Source: Sphingobacterium sp. N143
GTDB taxonomy: Bacteria > Bacteroidota > Bacteroidia > Sphingobacteriales > Sphingobacteriaceae
NCBI RefSeq assembly: GCF_030325625.1
Contig: NZ_JACAIS010000006.1
Coordinates: 62,001 to 126,000 of the forward strand
DNA length: 64,000 bases
Direction of reading: 5' to 3'
Shown here: piece after piece, positions 1-8,672 of the stretch
Position numbering within the stretch: position 1 is the first letter of the stretch
Layout: each line of letters opens with the position of its first letter
Translations under genes and position numbers: made by a program
Notes under the pieces: generated by a model
The model's input: only the letters and a program-made list of their open reading frames with translations
Databases searched by the model: none
What the model was told of the DNA's origin: nothing

Positions 1-1356
1 TTTGATAAAGAAGAGGGTCTGGATCATTGGCAAGATTTTGTCGCTGCCGGCCAAACAGTCTCCGATGAGCAGCTCAGCAAACTACGTGAAGCCACAGACG
101 GCAATACACTGGCCTCCATCATCTATACTTCAGGGACAACAGGAAGCCCAAAAGGTGTCATGCTTTCACATAAAAATCTTCTGGCAGATACCATGAGCAG
201 TGAATATTCATTTCCTGTCCAACGCGGGGACCGGGCACTCTCCTTTCTGCCTGTCTGTCACGCCTATGAACGTGTATTTCAATACGTCTATATGTACAAA
301 GGATTGACAATCTTCTTTGCCCGGTCAATGGATACGATCGGTGAAGATTTCAAATCGGCCAAACCACATATTTTTTCTGCCGTACCACGTGTACTGGAAA
401 AAGTTTATGAAAAAATAAAAGCTACCGGAGAACAGCTTAACGGATGGAAACGTCGTATATTCCTATGGTCCATTCGCCTGGGTGAACAGTATGAATTAGA
501 AAACCGTTCATGGTGGTATGATTTCAGGTTAAGCATTGCCCGCAAACTGGTATTCTCCAAATGGCGCGAGGCCCTGGGTGGTGATATAAAAGGTATAGCC
601 TCCGGCAGTGCTGCTTTACAGGAAAAACTGATCCGATTATATATGGCCGCTGGTATCCCTATCTATGAAGGTTATGGCCTGACTGAAGCAGGGCCATGCA
701 TTGCGGTCAATTGCTTTAAAAGAGGAATGAAAATAGGAACTGTGGGATTACCATTGATCAACATCGACATCAAACTCGCAGAAGATGGTGAGATCTTGAC
801 CAAGGGCGAAAATAATATGATCGGCTATTATAAAAATCCTGAGGCAACCGCCGAAGTCTTAAAAGATGGCTGGCTATATACCGGAGACATTGGTCAATGG
901 GTTGAAGGAAGATTTCTCAAAATCATAGACCGCAAGAAAGAAATGTTCAAAACTTCTGGCGGAAAGTACATTGTACCACAGCAGATCGAATCCAGGCTCG
1001 TTGAATCTTCTTTCATTGAACAAGCCATGGTTATCGGTGAGGGCCGTAAATTTCCAGCAGCGCTCATTGTCCCCAATTATCACAATCTACTGGATTGGGC
1101 GAGAAGTTCGCAGCCCACTTTGGTCCACCTTGCCAAAGCAGACTTTCTGGACCGACAAGAGATTCAACAGAAGATTGAAGCCGAGCTCCAGCACATTAAC
1201 CAATCGTTCGGCAACTGGGAGCAGATCAAAAAGTTTGCTGTACTTCCGGATGAGATGACGGTGGAAACGGGCGAACTGACCCCTACCTTAAAGATGAAAC
1301 GGAAGATAATCTTACAAAAATATGAAAAAGAGGTAGAAGGAATATACAATCAATAA
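1..1356 (+). CDS. Long-chain acyl-CoA synthetase (AMP-forming), 5'-truncated
   Basis: The reading frame is open from base 1, so the N-terminus lies outside the window and 451 residues remain. The protein activates fatty acids to acyl-CoA through an acyl-AMP. Visible motifs are the P-loop-like TSGTTGSPKG (about residues 43-52 of the visible part), YGLTEAG (about 224), YTGDIG (about 292) and the C-terminal hinge and lysine region DRKKEMFKTSGGKY. The layout fits the FadD/FAA1-type long-chain ligases, in which a linker sits between the adenylate-forming motifs. It converges on rlmB, with about 20 bp between the stops. Substrate chain length cannot be read from the sequence. Confidence 0.93.
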   Translation, partial: FDKEEGLDHWQDFVAAGQTVSDEQLSKLREATDGNTLASIIYTSGTTGSPKGVMLSHKNLLADTMSSEYSFPVQRGDRALSFLPVCHAYERVFQYVYMYKGLTIFFARSMDTIGEDFKSAKPHIFSAVPRVLEKVYEKIKATGEQLNGWKRRIFLWSIRLGEQYELENRSWWYDFRLSIARKLVFSKWREALGGDIKGIASGSAALQEKLIRLYMAAGIPIYEGYGLTEAGPCIAVNCFKRGMKIGTVGLPLINIDIKLAEDGEILTKGENNMIGYYKNPEATAEVLKDGWLYTGDIGQWVEGRFLKIIDRKKEMFKTSGGKYIVPQQIESRLVESSFIEQAMVIGEGRKFPAALIVPNYHNLLDWARSSQPTLVHLAKADFLDRQEIQQKIEAELQHINQSFGNWEQIKKFAVLPDEMTVETGELTPTLKMKRKIILQKYEKEVEGIYNQ

Positions 1357-1376
1357 CTCTTTAAGGTCCGACGATT

Positions 1377-2165
1377 CTATTTATTCGCTATACGTTGGCG
1401 GATGGCCTCATAAATGACGACAGCGGCTGAAACAGAAACATTGAGCGAACCTATTTCCCCATACATGGGAATCTTTGCCAAATGATCCGCAATGCGGATC
1501 AGATCATTGGATACACCGACATCCTCAGCCCCCATAATAACACAAGTCGGAGCAGTATAATCCACATCATAGATACTGGATGTGGTCTTCTCTGTGCTTA
1601 CCACAAGCTGCACGCCTGAGTCAATCAAAAATTTGCCCACCTTCGAGAGGCTATCATGACGACATACAGGTATTTTATATAAGGCTCCAGCTGAAGTTTT
1701 GATGGCATCAGGATTTACTTCTGCCGACCCTTTTTTGGGAACAATAATGGCATGTACTCCTGAACATTCAGCCGTACGCGCAATAGCCCCAAGGTTACGC
1801 ACATCGGTCACCCCATCCAACATCAAGAGAAGTGGCGTTTCACCCTTCTCATAAATCTGTGGCAGCAATTCTTCAATATTCTGATATGTGATCGGAGAAA
1901 TTACAGCAATTACACCTTGATGGTTCTTCCGTGTAATGCGGTTTAATTTCTCGACGGGCACCTGTTGATAAGCAATGTTATGTTCTTTCAGCAAGGACTT
2001 TAATTCTAAGATCAAACTACCATTCAAACCACGCTGCACGAATAACGATTCAATTTCTTTACCACTATCGATGGCCTCAATGACGGCACGAATACCAAAA
2101 ACCATTTGGTTTACTTCACGTCTTTCTCCGTGATCGCGATCACGTCTCTGAAAATTTCCTTGCAT
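1377..2165 (-). CDS. rlmB: 23S rRNA (guanosine-2'-O)-methyltransferase RlmB (TrmH/SpoU family)
   Basis: SPOUT-class rRNA methyltransferase that would 2'-O-methylate G2251 in the peptidyl-transferase P loop. The N-terminal substrate-binding part begins VFGIRAVIEAI. The SpoU catalytic part shows DGVTDVRNLGAIART, IVPKKGSAEVNP, IMGAEDVGVS and the C-terminal LNVSVSAAVVIYEA, which forms the trefoil knot and binds SAM. The frame stays open to a TTG at 2234, but the ATG at 2165 is preferred: it gives a 262-residue protein of normal length, and the extra N-terminal residues look like untranslated leader. It lies downstream of dnaX on the same strand with a 247-bp gap. Confidence 0.93.
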   Translation of the reverse strand: MQGNFQRRDRDHGERREVNQMVFGIRAVIEAIDSGKEIESLFVQRGLNGSLILELKSLLKEHNIAYQQVPVEKLNRITRKNHQGVIAVISPITYQNIEELLPQIYEKGETPLLLMLDGVTDVRNLGAIARTAECSGVHAIIVPKKGSAEVNPDAIKTSAGALYKIPVCRHDSLSKVGKFLIDSGVQLVVSTEKTTSSIYDVDYTAPTCVIMGAEDVGVSNDLIRIADHLAKIPMYGEIGSLNVSVSAAVVIYEAIRQRIANK

Positions 2166-2412
2166 AATAATACTAAATATTCCTCTGTCAACAGAAGAGA
2201 ATGCAAACTTAGACAAATTGCTTTTTATATGCAATTTAATTGCGCCCCACAGGGCAACAATTATTCATTTCTGTCTATTTTCAAATTGCATTCATGAACC
2301 GATTCAGTTCGTTTGTTTCATCACATTCTTCATCCAATACCTAAATCAGCCTTCCAGTGCCATTGTATGCTTTCCGAAAAAAGCAGTTGGCCATCATTTA
2401 CTCCATGTAGTT

Positions 2413-4317
2413 TTAGCTCAAACCTAAATTAAACTCTTTACGCAAGGTATCCAGGAGCGGATTTTTGGTAACCATAGCCTGATATTTTTCCTGTGAAGTA
2501 TAAGGCTTTCGGGAAACAGTATGTTCCATCATCACACCTTGCAGGTCCAGCGCAAAGTTCTGTAATTTCACCCGGAGATAGTTCAACACATCAACCTTGG
2601 CGCTTTGCAATACGTCCATCTGTACAGCATTTTCGACATCGATTTCAATCAATGTCCCCTTCAGCCTGGGGGCCATTGCAGTCATCATCGTATATAGATT
2701 GATTTTGTTCTCTCTCTTCAATTGCTCAGCATAGGCATTCCAAACAGCAATAAATTGGTTGAATGTTACCTCACGTGCCTCCGTTCCACCGATCAGTTCG
2801 GGCTCATCGCCTTCCTTTGCTACAGCATGATTATCGTAAATGGTATTGAGATCCGGTAAGGATGGTATAATCGTGGCCGCAGAGGCTCCCCACCCCCCCT
2901 TTTTTACCTTAGGTGGCGTGTTGGAATTTCCATCATTCTTTATTTCAGTTTTTGTTGCTGAAGTTGGATGGCCTATTGTCGCTTCAGGACTTATTGCCGA
3001 AGGATAGTTGATGGCCGCTGGCTGGGCAGAACTTACTGCACGCTCGGTTGTGTTAACATGTGCCGGAGACTGATGGTTCGCATTGGCCGGAGTCGTATTA
3101 TTGGAAAGTACTGTTGCTGAAGTTGTTTCGTTGCCAACGGACTTTACTGGGTCAGGAAGTTTTTTTTTTACTCCTTCGCCAACCGAGGGAACCTGTACCT
3201 GACCAAGCTGACTCAATTTTATCGCACTTGTAATATGGCACATCTTTAACAAAGCCAGCTCAACCTGTAAGCGCTGATTTTTACTCGTCTTGTAGTTAAT
3301 TTCGCATTGATTTGAAATATTCAATGCCGACAATAAAAATCCTGCTGAGGCAATTTGCGATTGTTTCAGATACTTTTGACGTATTGTATCACTCACCTCC
3401 AATAATTTTAAGGTCGCGGGTTCTTTTGCGACCAGCAAATTTCGAAAATGGGCAGATAATCCGGCAATAAAGTGACTTCCATCAAAACCATGGTTCAAGA
3501 TTTCGTTAAATGTCAACAGTGTTTGCGCGGCATCCTCAGCCAAAATTGAATCCGTTAGCTTAAAATAATAATCGTAATCCAGAATATTCAGATTGTCGAT
3601 AACAGCCTGATAGGTCACATTTTTGTTGGAAAAACTGACAATCTGGTCAAACATCGACAAAGCATCCCGCAATCCGCCATCGGCTTTCTGAGCGATGATA
3701 TGCAAACCATCCTGATCATAAGCGATCGACTCACGATCAGCAATACCCGCCAAATGGCCCGCCATATCTTCTACCTTGATTCGGTTAAAATCAAAAATCT
3801 GACAACGTGAAAGAATAGTCGGCAAAATCTTATGCTTCTCAGTGGTAGCCAATATAAATATAGCATAGGAAGGTGGTTCTTCCAATGTTTTCAGGAAAGC
3901 ATTGAAAGCCGCTTGTGAAAGCATGTGTACCTCATCGATGATGTAGATCTTATATTTTCCAGCTTGCGGCGGTATACGGACCTGATCAATCAGGTTCCTG
4001 ATATCATCCACAGAATTATTGGATGCAGCATCAAGTTCATGGATGCTAAAAGAGTTTCCATTTTGGAAAGACTTACAGCTATCACAGTCCCCACAAGGCT
4101 CAGTTCCCGGCAAAATATTTTCACAATTTATTGTCTTGGCCAAAATACGGGCACATGTAGTCTTCCCAACACCACGTGGTCCACAAAACAAAAATGCCTG
4201 CGCCAACTGATTGTTGTGAATTGCATTCTTCAATGTGCCAGTAATGTGTTGCTGTCCTACAACCGAATCAAAGGTAATCGGGCGGTATTTACGTGCAGAA
4301 ACAATAAAATTATCCAT
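2413..4317 (-). CDS. dnaX: DNA polymerase III subunit gamma/tau
   Basis: Clamp-loader ATPase of the replicative polymerase, 634 residues. The AAA+ module has Walker A GPRGVGKTT (residues 46-54), a zinc-binding Cys set (C65, C75, C78, C81), Walker B IIDEVHML, sensor 1 LATTEKHK and the SRC arginine finger. The clamp-loader collar follows to about residue 370. Then comes a Ser/Thr/Asn/Pro-rich linker (about 385-475) and a tau-like C-terminal domain. A run of ten A residues at codons 383-386, exactly where domain III gives way to the linker, is a candidate slippage site for a short gamma form (see the separate entry). It is divergent from the gene at 4470. Confidence 0.95.
   Translation of the reverse strand: MDNFIVSARKYRPITFDSVVGQQHITGTLKNAIHNNQLAQAFLFCGPRGVGKTTCARILAKTINCENILPGTEPCGDCDSCKSFQNGNSFSIHELDAASNNSVDDIRNLIDQVRIPPQAGKYKIYIIDEVHMLSQAAFNAFLKTLEEPPSYAIFILATTEKHKILPTILSRCQIFDFNRIKVEDMAGHLAGIADRESIAYDQDGLHIIAQKADGGLRDALSMFDQIVSFSNKNVTYQAVIDNLNILDYDYYFKLTDSILAEDAAQTLLTFNEILNHGFDGSHFIAGLSAHFRNLLVAKEPATLKLLEVSDTIRQKYLKQSQIASAGFLLSALNISNQCEINYKTSKNQRLQVELALLKMCHITSAIKLSQLGQVQVPSVGEGVKKKLPDPVKSVGNETTSATVLSNNTTPANANHQSPAHVNTTERAVSSAQPAAINYPSAISPEATIGHPTSATKTEIKNDGNSNTPPKVKKGGWGASAATIIPSLPDLNTIYDNHAVAKEGDEPELIGGTEAREVTFNQFIAVWNAYAEQLKRENKINLYTMMTAMAPRLKGTLIEIDVENAVQMDVLQSAKVDVLNYLRVKLQNFALDLQGVMMEHTVSRKPYTSQEKYQAMVTKNPLLDTLRKEFNLGLS
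3160..3169 (-). other. A10 slippery tract inside dnaX
   Basis: On the coding strand ten consecutive A residues span the end of the codon for V383 and the three Lys codons K384-K386. If one A is inserted (or the ribosome slips -1), the frame reads Lys-Thr-Ser-stop, giving a protein of about 388 residues. If one A is lost, seven codons are read (KKNFLTQ) before a TAA. Either product ends just after the clamp-loader collar, like gamma of E. coli (ribosomal -1 shift) and Thermus (transcriptional slippage on A9). A GGAG lies 2 nt upstream of the tract. The tract and stops are seen directly; the function is inferred. Confidence 0.6.
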
Positions 4318-4469
4318 TGCACGAAGATACGGATTTTAAAAAAGAAAAAGGAGAAACTAAAAGCTAAAATTGGAATGTAATTTTTAAATAATAATTGGTT
4401 GGGAGCTTACAAATACAAAAATATTATCATTAAATTTATATTACATTAATGTTATTAAATTGTTAAGAA

Positions 4470-5666
4470 TTGTACATCAAAAGATTTTATATTGCGCTGG
4501 TTAGCATTTTAATGGGTTTGAGCTGTATATCATACGAGCTCAAGGCGCAGCATCATGATTTTGATTTTTATGATGGAAGAGTTTCTATTGATGTACCTTT
4601 ATCCTTCCATGTTCCTTTTGATGATAGCCTGAGTGCTGCCCGTGTGCAGCAGTTTTACCAGGAGATTAACCAGACTGAATATCAGAGACTGATAGACAGC
4701 ATATTAGCCTACAAAGACAAGCAGCATCTCAATGATTGGGTATATTATCAGCTTGTGCGTCGTGTAGCACAGCAAATTGCACCTAAATCTGACAATTATG
4801 TACGCTATACATTATACAAATGGTTTTTGATGTGCAAATCTGGCTATGATGCACGATTAGGGCTTAGAGACAATCAAATTATCTTGTATATTAAAAGTAA
4901 AGACGACATCTCAGATTTACCTTTCTTTAATCTAAACAATAACAATTATATATGCTTGAACTATCATGACTACAAAAGCATTTTTAATTATCAAGAACAG
5001 TACAAATTAGTGGATGTAAAAGTTCCTGAAGCTACTCAAGGGTTCAGTTATAAAGTCACCCGCTTACCCGAATTCAAGCCTGATAGTTATAGTGAGAAGG
5101 AAATTGGATTTAAATACCGTGGCAAAGCGTATCATTTTAATTTAAAGGTCAATTCGGAAGTCAACGAGATCTTCAAAAATTATCCCATTGTTGATTTCGA
5201 GACCTACTTTAATATACCTTTGAGCTCGCAGACTTATCAGTCACTCGTTCCCAGACTTAAAGAGTATATGACAAAAATGTCTACAAAAAAAGGCATTGAT
5301 TACCTGATGCAGTTTACACGGTATGCATTTCTATATGAAGATGATCGTGAAATATTTGGTCAAGAAAAACGGTTTCCTCCTGAACAAACATTGCTCAACG
5401 ATGCCAGTGATTGTGATGACCGTGCCGCACTTTTCTTTTATTTGGTAAAAGAGATTTATAACTTACCAATGATTGCCATCCGGTATCCTACCCATGTGAC
5501 CATTGCTGTTCAATTTGAAAAACCTATGGGGCAAGGCATATTCTATAACGGCAATTATTATACCATCTGCGAACCCACACCTCAGGATAAGAATCTAAGC
5601 ATAGGACAAGTCTCACTGAAACATCAACACGAAAAATACGAGGTTGTCTATAATTATTTACCATAA
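4470..5666 (+). CDS. Secreted transglutaminase-like (papain-fold) protein, function unknown
   Basis: 398 residues starting at a TTG. An in-frame stop lies two codons upstream, and this start gives a clean signal peptide ending near KAQ (residue 27). The C-terminal third contains DASDCDDRAALF (Cys315), then YPTHVTIAV (His342) and a later acidic residue. This order is that of transglutaminase-like cysteine folds common in uncharacterised Bacteroidota secreted proteins. The central region is beta-rich and not recognised. It is a single gene between divergent dnaX and convergent TonB receptor genes, with a terminator hairpin directly after the stop. Whether it is a protease, a crosslinking enzyme or inactive cannot be decided here. 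Confidence 0.75.
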   Translation: MYIKRFYIALVSILMGLSCISYELKAQHHDFDFYDGRVSIDVPLSFHVPFDDSLSAARVQQFYQEINQTEYQRLIDSILAYKDKQHLNDWVYYQLVRRVAQQIAPKSDNYVRYTLYKWFLMCKSGYDARLGLRDNQIILYIKSKDDISDLPFFNLNNNNYICLNYHDYKSIFNYQEQYKLVDVKVPEATQGFSYKVTRLPEFKPDSYSEKEIGFKYRGKAYHFNLKVNSEVNEIFKNYPIVDFETYFNIPLSSQTYQSLVPRLKEYMTKMSTKKGIDYLMQFTRYAFLYEDDREIFGQEKRFPPEQTLLNDASDCDDRAALFFYLVKEIYNLPMIAIRYPTHVTIAVQFEKPMGQGIFYNGNYYTICEPTPQDKNLSIGQVSLKHQHEKYEVVYNYLP

Positions 5667-5668
5667 AA

Positions 5669-5700
5669 AGAGCCCCTGCCGATCGTTCGACAGAGGCTCT
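5669..5700. terminator. Bidirectional terminator hairpin
   Basis: Inverted repeat AGAGCCcCTG / CAGaGGCTCT, 3 bp after the stop of the transglutaminase-like gene. On the minus strand the stem is followed by five T, so it also suits the end of the TonB receptor gene that converges from the right. Confidence 0.7.
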
Positions 5701-5749
5701 CATTTTCCGAATCCCTTTTGACGTTATTTAGAATTCATTATTTTGCTGA

Positions 5750-8575
5750 TTAAAAATTATAGCTGTATCCGATGCTAAAGTTACGGCCTGGAATACGTTG
5801 TTGATAAATCTGGTCTGTAGCTTGGAAAGCCTCATACACGCTCATACGTTTGCTGTCCAAAAGATTGTCTACTTTCAAAGAGATTGTACCAGCTTTCATA
5901 TTCGTACCGATCTTTTTGGAAACATTCAGGTTTAGCGAGTTAAAAGGTCTTGAATAGACATCTGAGTTTCTCGCAAAGCCGATGATTTCCAATGTTCTGC
6001 CCTGCACATTGTAGAACACCCCAGCTTCTAAACCTTTACTAGCACTGTTATACGATAACCCCGTATTGATCAAATATGGAGACTGACCCTGCAATTGTCT
6101 CTTTTTTGAAATTTCCTGTCCCTCACGGGCAAATGATTGTCTTGAGGTATACTCTTCTTCTGTCATTTCAATTTCGGACTTAACCACGGTAACATTCAAG
6201 TTTAAACTTAAATTTTTCAGCTCTTCCGAGATAAAGCCAAAATTCTTACGTCCTTCAAGCTCCAAACCGATCACTGTTGCTGACGGTGAGTTTTTTGGGG
6301 TAATATCCAAAGGTGCCGCGTCATTATAGGCTTGTAGCTCAATCGGATTTTTAAAACCTTTATAGAATCCACTCAATGCAAACATCTGTGCATCTTTAGC
6401 GAAAACTTCATAGCGAACATCTATATTATTGATATAAGTTGGAACCAATTCCAAATTTCCCAAAAACCGTATTTGCGTTAATGGATCATAAATTTGAACG
6501 ACAGATAATTCCTTAAATGATGGTCTGGCTACTGTACGTGAATAAGATGCTCTTAGATTATGATTGGAATACGTATTATAAATCAAATTCAGTGAGGGAA
6601 ATAGATCAAATTTATTGATGGTTTTTACCTTATCATATTTCAGTCCGTCAATATTCTCCCCTGTAAAAATGGTTGTATAATTTTCACCACGCAAGCCTAC
6701 AATAGCTTTCAGCTTTTCCATAGGTTTCACTTCCAGTGAGGCATAAGCGGCCGCTGTCTGTTGTGATGCTTCAAATGTATTTGAAGCCTGATAGTTACCT
6801 CTTACCCAAAAACCTTGGTCCGTAGCTGCATTGTAAACATTTTCAGGATTTAAGAAACCATTAGGATCACCATTGGTTACATCCTTATTGTTGTTACGGT
6901 ATTCAATACTATAATTATTGATGCGATAATCTCTCTTTTTATAGCTATACAGACCTCCAAATTTAAACGATGATTCACGATCGAATAAATTCATTTTTTT
7001 GGTAAAGTCTAATTTAGATACTCCATTGAATTCATCCAAGTACCGCCAAAAACGTATTGGAAGACCTGCATCCGTATTGACGACATAGTTTCCGCTACTG
7101 TTCAACACAAAGGTTGTTTGGCGCATGTCTTTGTCATTTACCTTAACCCAAGTAGGTGATAATTTCCATTCGGTGATAAAATCAGCTTTCTCATTACTAT
7201 GCTTACCACTTAACAATAGGTTCGTTATGGCACGCTCGGTATACTCCAAGGTATGGCGCATGGTTTCACTTGAGTTTGAAATCTTTGTAGTTTGATTGAA
7301 AATAGCCGCTCTGGATTCACCATTTTGGATACGTAATGCATTCAAAGTATACTTAGAGCGAGCTGTTTTATAATTCAATCCCAGCATTCCGGATAGCAAT
7401 ACATTTTGTTCACCCAAATCTCCCGTAGATACCTTGTCTTCCCTAAGTTCAGAACTCGCATCCGTTTGATTTGGTTTTTGATAGATTCCATTTTTGAAAT
7501 CTTTATAAAACATGCTTGTGCGTTTATAATTTAGCAAACCTATAACGCCCAGTTTATTTCCGGCAATATTAAATTGGTTACTATAATCAATCCCCAAACT
7601 CAGGTCAGGCATGTTATTTGATTTCCGTTCTGCTGCCATAATAGGATCAAAAGCTTTTGCAACTTGCTCCACAGCTTTTCTATTTTGTGATACAACTGGG
7701 TTTAAAATTGTGTAATCCTTCTTAACAGGAAGGTTTCTATCCCCATAGTCATAACCTAAAAAATCTGTTTTGCTTCCTTTATAACCAACGAAATCATCCC
7801 TAAAATGCGCATTAGGATTATATCCCAGAGATGCAGAGATACCAAGATTTCTTTGAGCTGGAATATCTTTCGTAACAATATCAATAACACCACCTGTAAA
7901 ATCCGCCGGCAATTCGGCAGAAGCCGTTTTCATGACAATGATATTTTCCAATACCCCCGTAGGAAATATATCCATCTGAACCGTATTCTTATCCGGATCT
8001 AAACCCGGAATATCGACGCCGTTCAAAATCGATTTTGTATAACGGTCTCCCAGCCCCCGGACATACAAATATTTGCCTTCTTGAACAGACACCCCCGGAA
8101 CAACCCGTACAGCTGAAGCAATATTGCTTGCTCCCGAACGCTGAATGGCCTGTGAAGATAAACCATCCATCACGACTCCTGAGCTTTTTTGCATATTCAA
8201 GATCGATTGTTCCGTATTTTTCCGGGCCGAAACCGTTATTACCACCTCATCCATCTGATTGGCAGTGGAAGTCATGGCGACATCTACAACAGCTGATTTC
8301 CCAGCTTCTACTTTAATGTCTGTAATTTCTTTTTTTTGGTAACCAACATAGCTAAAAACAATCTTGTAGGTACCAGGAGCTACTTCTAATGTATAGTCCC
8401 CTTCAAAGTCTGAACTGGTAGCTTGGGGAGCACCAACAATGGCCACACTGACGCCGGCTAAAGGAGAATTAGAACCTTCTTCCTTAATGACGCCCGTAAT
8501 TTTACCATTTTGTGCAAATAATAGGGTTGGAATTACTGCTAAAACAAACAATAAAACCGAAAATAGCTTGTTCAT
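5750..8575 (-). CDS. TonB-dependent outer-membrane receptor with carboxypeptidase-regulatory-like domain
   Basis: 941 residues with a signal peptide ending at LLFAQ. It carries an N-terminal beta-sandwich (CarboxypepD_reg-like, GKITGVIKEEGSNSPLAGV), a plug domain (about 120-240, including GVSVQEGKYLYVRGLGDRY) and a 22-strand type barrel ending in an aromatic residue (SIGYSYNF). It should import a large or chelated ligand across the outer membrane with energy from TonB. It is not SusC-like: it lacks the longer SusC plug and has no SusD neighbour. It lies 97 bp downstream of a beta-helix lipoprotein gene on the same strand, which suggests a receptor plus surface-lipoprotein pair. The ligand is unknown. 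Confidence 0.92.
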   Translation of the reverse strand: MNKLFSVLLFVLAVIPTLLFAQNGKITGVIKEEGSNSPLAGVSVAIVGAPQATSSDFEGDYTLEVAPGTYKIVFSYVGYQKKEITDIKVEAGKSAVVDVAMTSTANQMDEVVITVSARKNTEQSILNMQKSSGVVMDGLSSQAIQRSGASNIASAVRVVPGVSVQEGKYLYVRGLGDRYTKSILNGVDIPGLDPDKNTVQMDIFPTGVLENIIVMKTASAELPADFTGGVIDIVTKDIPAQRNLGISASLGYNPNAHFRDDFVGYKGSKTDFLGYDYGDRNLPVKKDYTILNPVVSQNRKAVEQVAKAFDPIMAAERKSNNMPDLSLGIDYSNQFNIAGNKLGVIGLLNYKRTSMFYKDFKNGIYQKPNQTDASSELREDKVSTGDLGEQNVLLSGMLGLNYKTARSKYTLNALRIQNGESRAAIFNQTTKISNSSETMRHTLEYTERAITNLLLSGKHSNEKADFITEWKLSPTWVKVNDKDMRQTTFVLNSSGNYVVNTDAGLPIRFWRYLDEFNGVSKLDFTKKMNLFDRESSFKFGGLYSYKKRDYRINNYSIEYRNNNKDVTNGDPNGFLNPENVYNAATDQGFWVRGNYQASNTFEASQQTAAAYASLEVKPMEKLKAIVGLRGENYTTIFTGENIDGLKYDKVKTINKFDLFPSLNLIYNTYSNHNLRASYSRTVARPSFKELSVVQIYDPLTQIRFLGNLELVPTYINNIDVRYEVFAKDAQMFALSGFYKGFKNPIELQAYNDAAPLDITPKNSPSATVIGLELEGRKNFGFISEELKNLSLNLNVTVVKSEIEMTEEEYTSRQSFAREGQEISKKRQLQGQSPYLINTGLSYNSASKGLEAGVFYNVQGRTLEIIGFARNSDVYSRPFNSLNLNVSKKIGTNMKAGTISLKVDNLLDSKRMSVYEAFQATDQIYQQRIPGRNFSIGYSYNF

Positions 8576-8616
8576 TAATTTTTGATTGATAGGATTGATG
8601 TGTGTATTTTAGGGAA

Positions 8617-8656
8617 ATCCACCTTTCGACTAATTTCTTACTATCGAAAGGTGGAT
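8617..8656 (-). promoter_or_regulatory. Intercistronic hairpin between lipoprotein and TonB receptor genes
   Basis: Perfect 13-bp arms (ATCCACCTTTCGA / TCGAAAGGTGGAT) with a 14-nt loop, in the gap between the two minus-strand genes. There is no T-run on the minus side. It is therefore more likely a leaky terminator, or an RNA-stabilising or processing stem that sets unequal expression of lipoprotein and receptor, than a full stop. Confidence 0.5.
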
Positions 8657-8672
8657 ATATATATGATTTAAA

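Noticed and set aside
2166..2234. N-terminal extension of RlmB from a TTG start
   Set aside because: The family begins near the downstream ATG, and the extension looks like untranslated leader.
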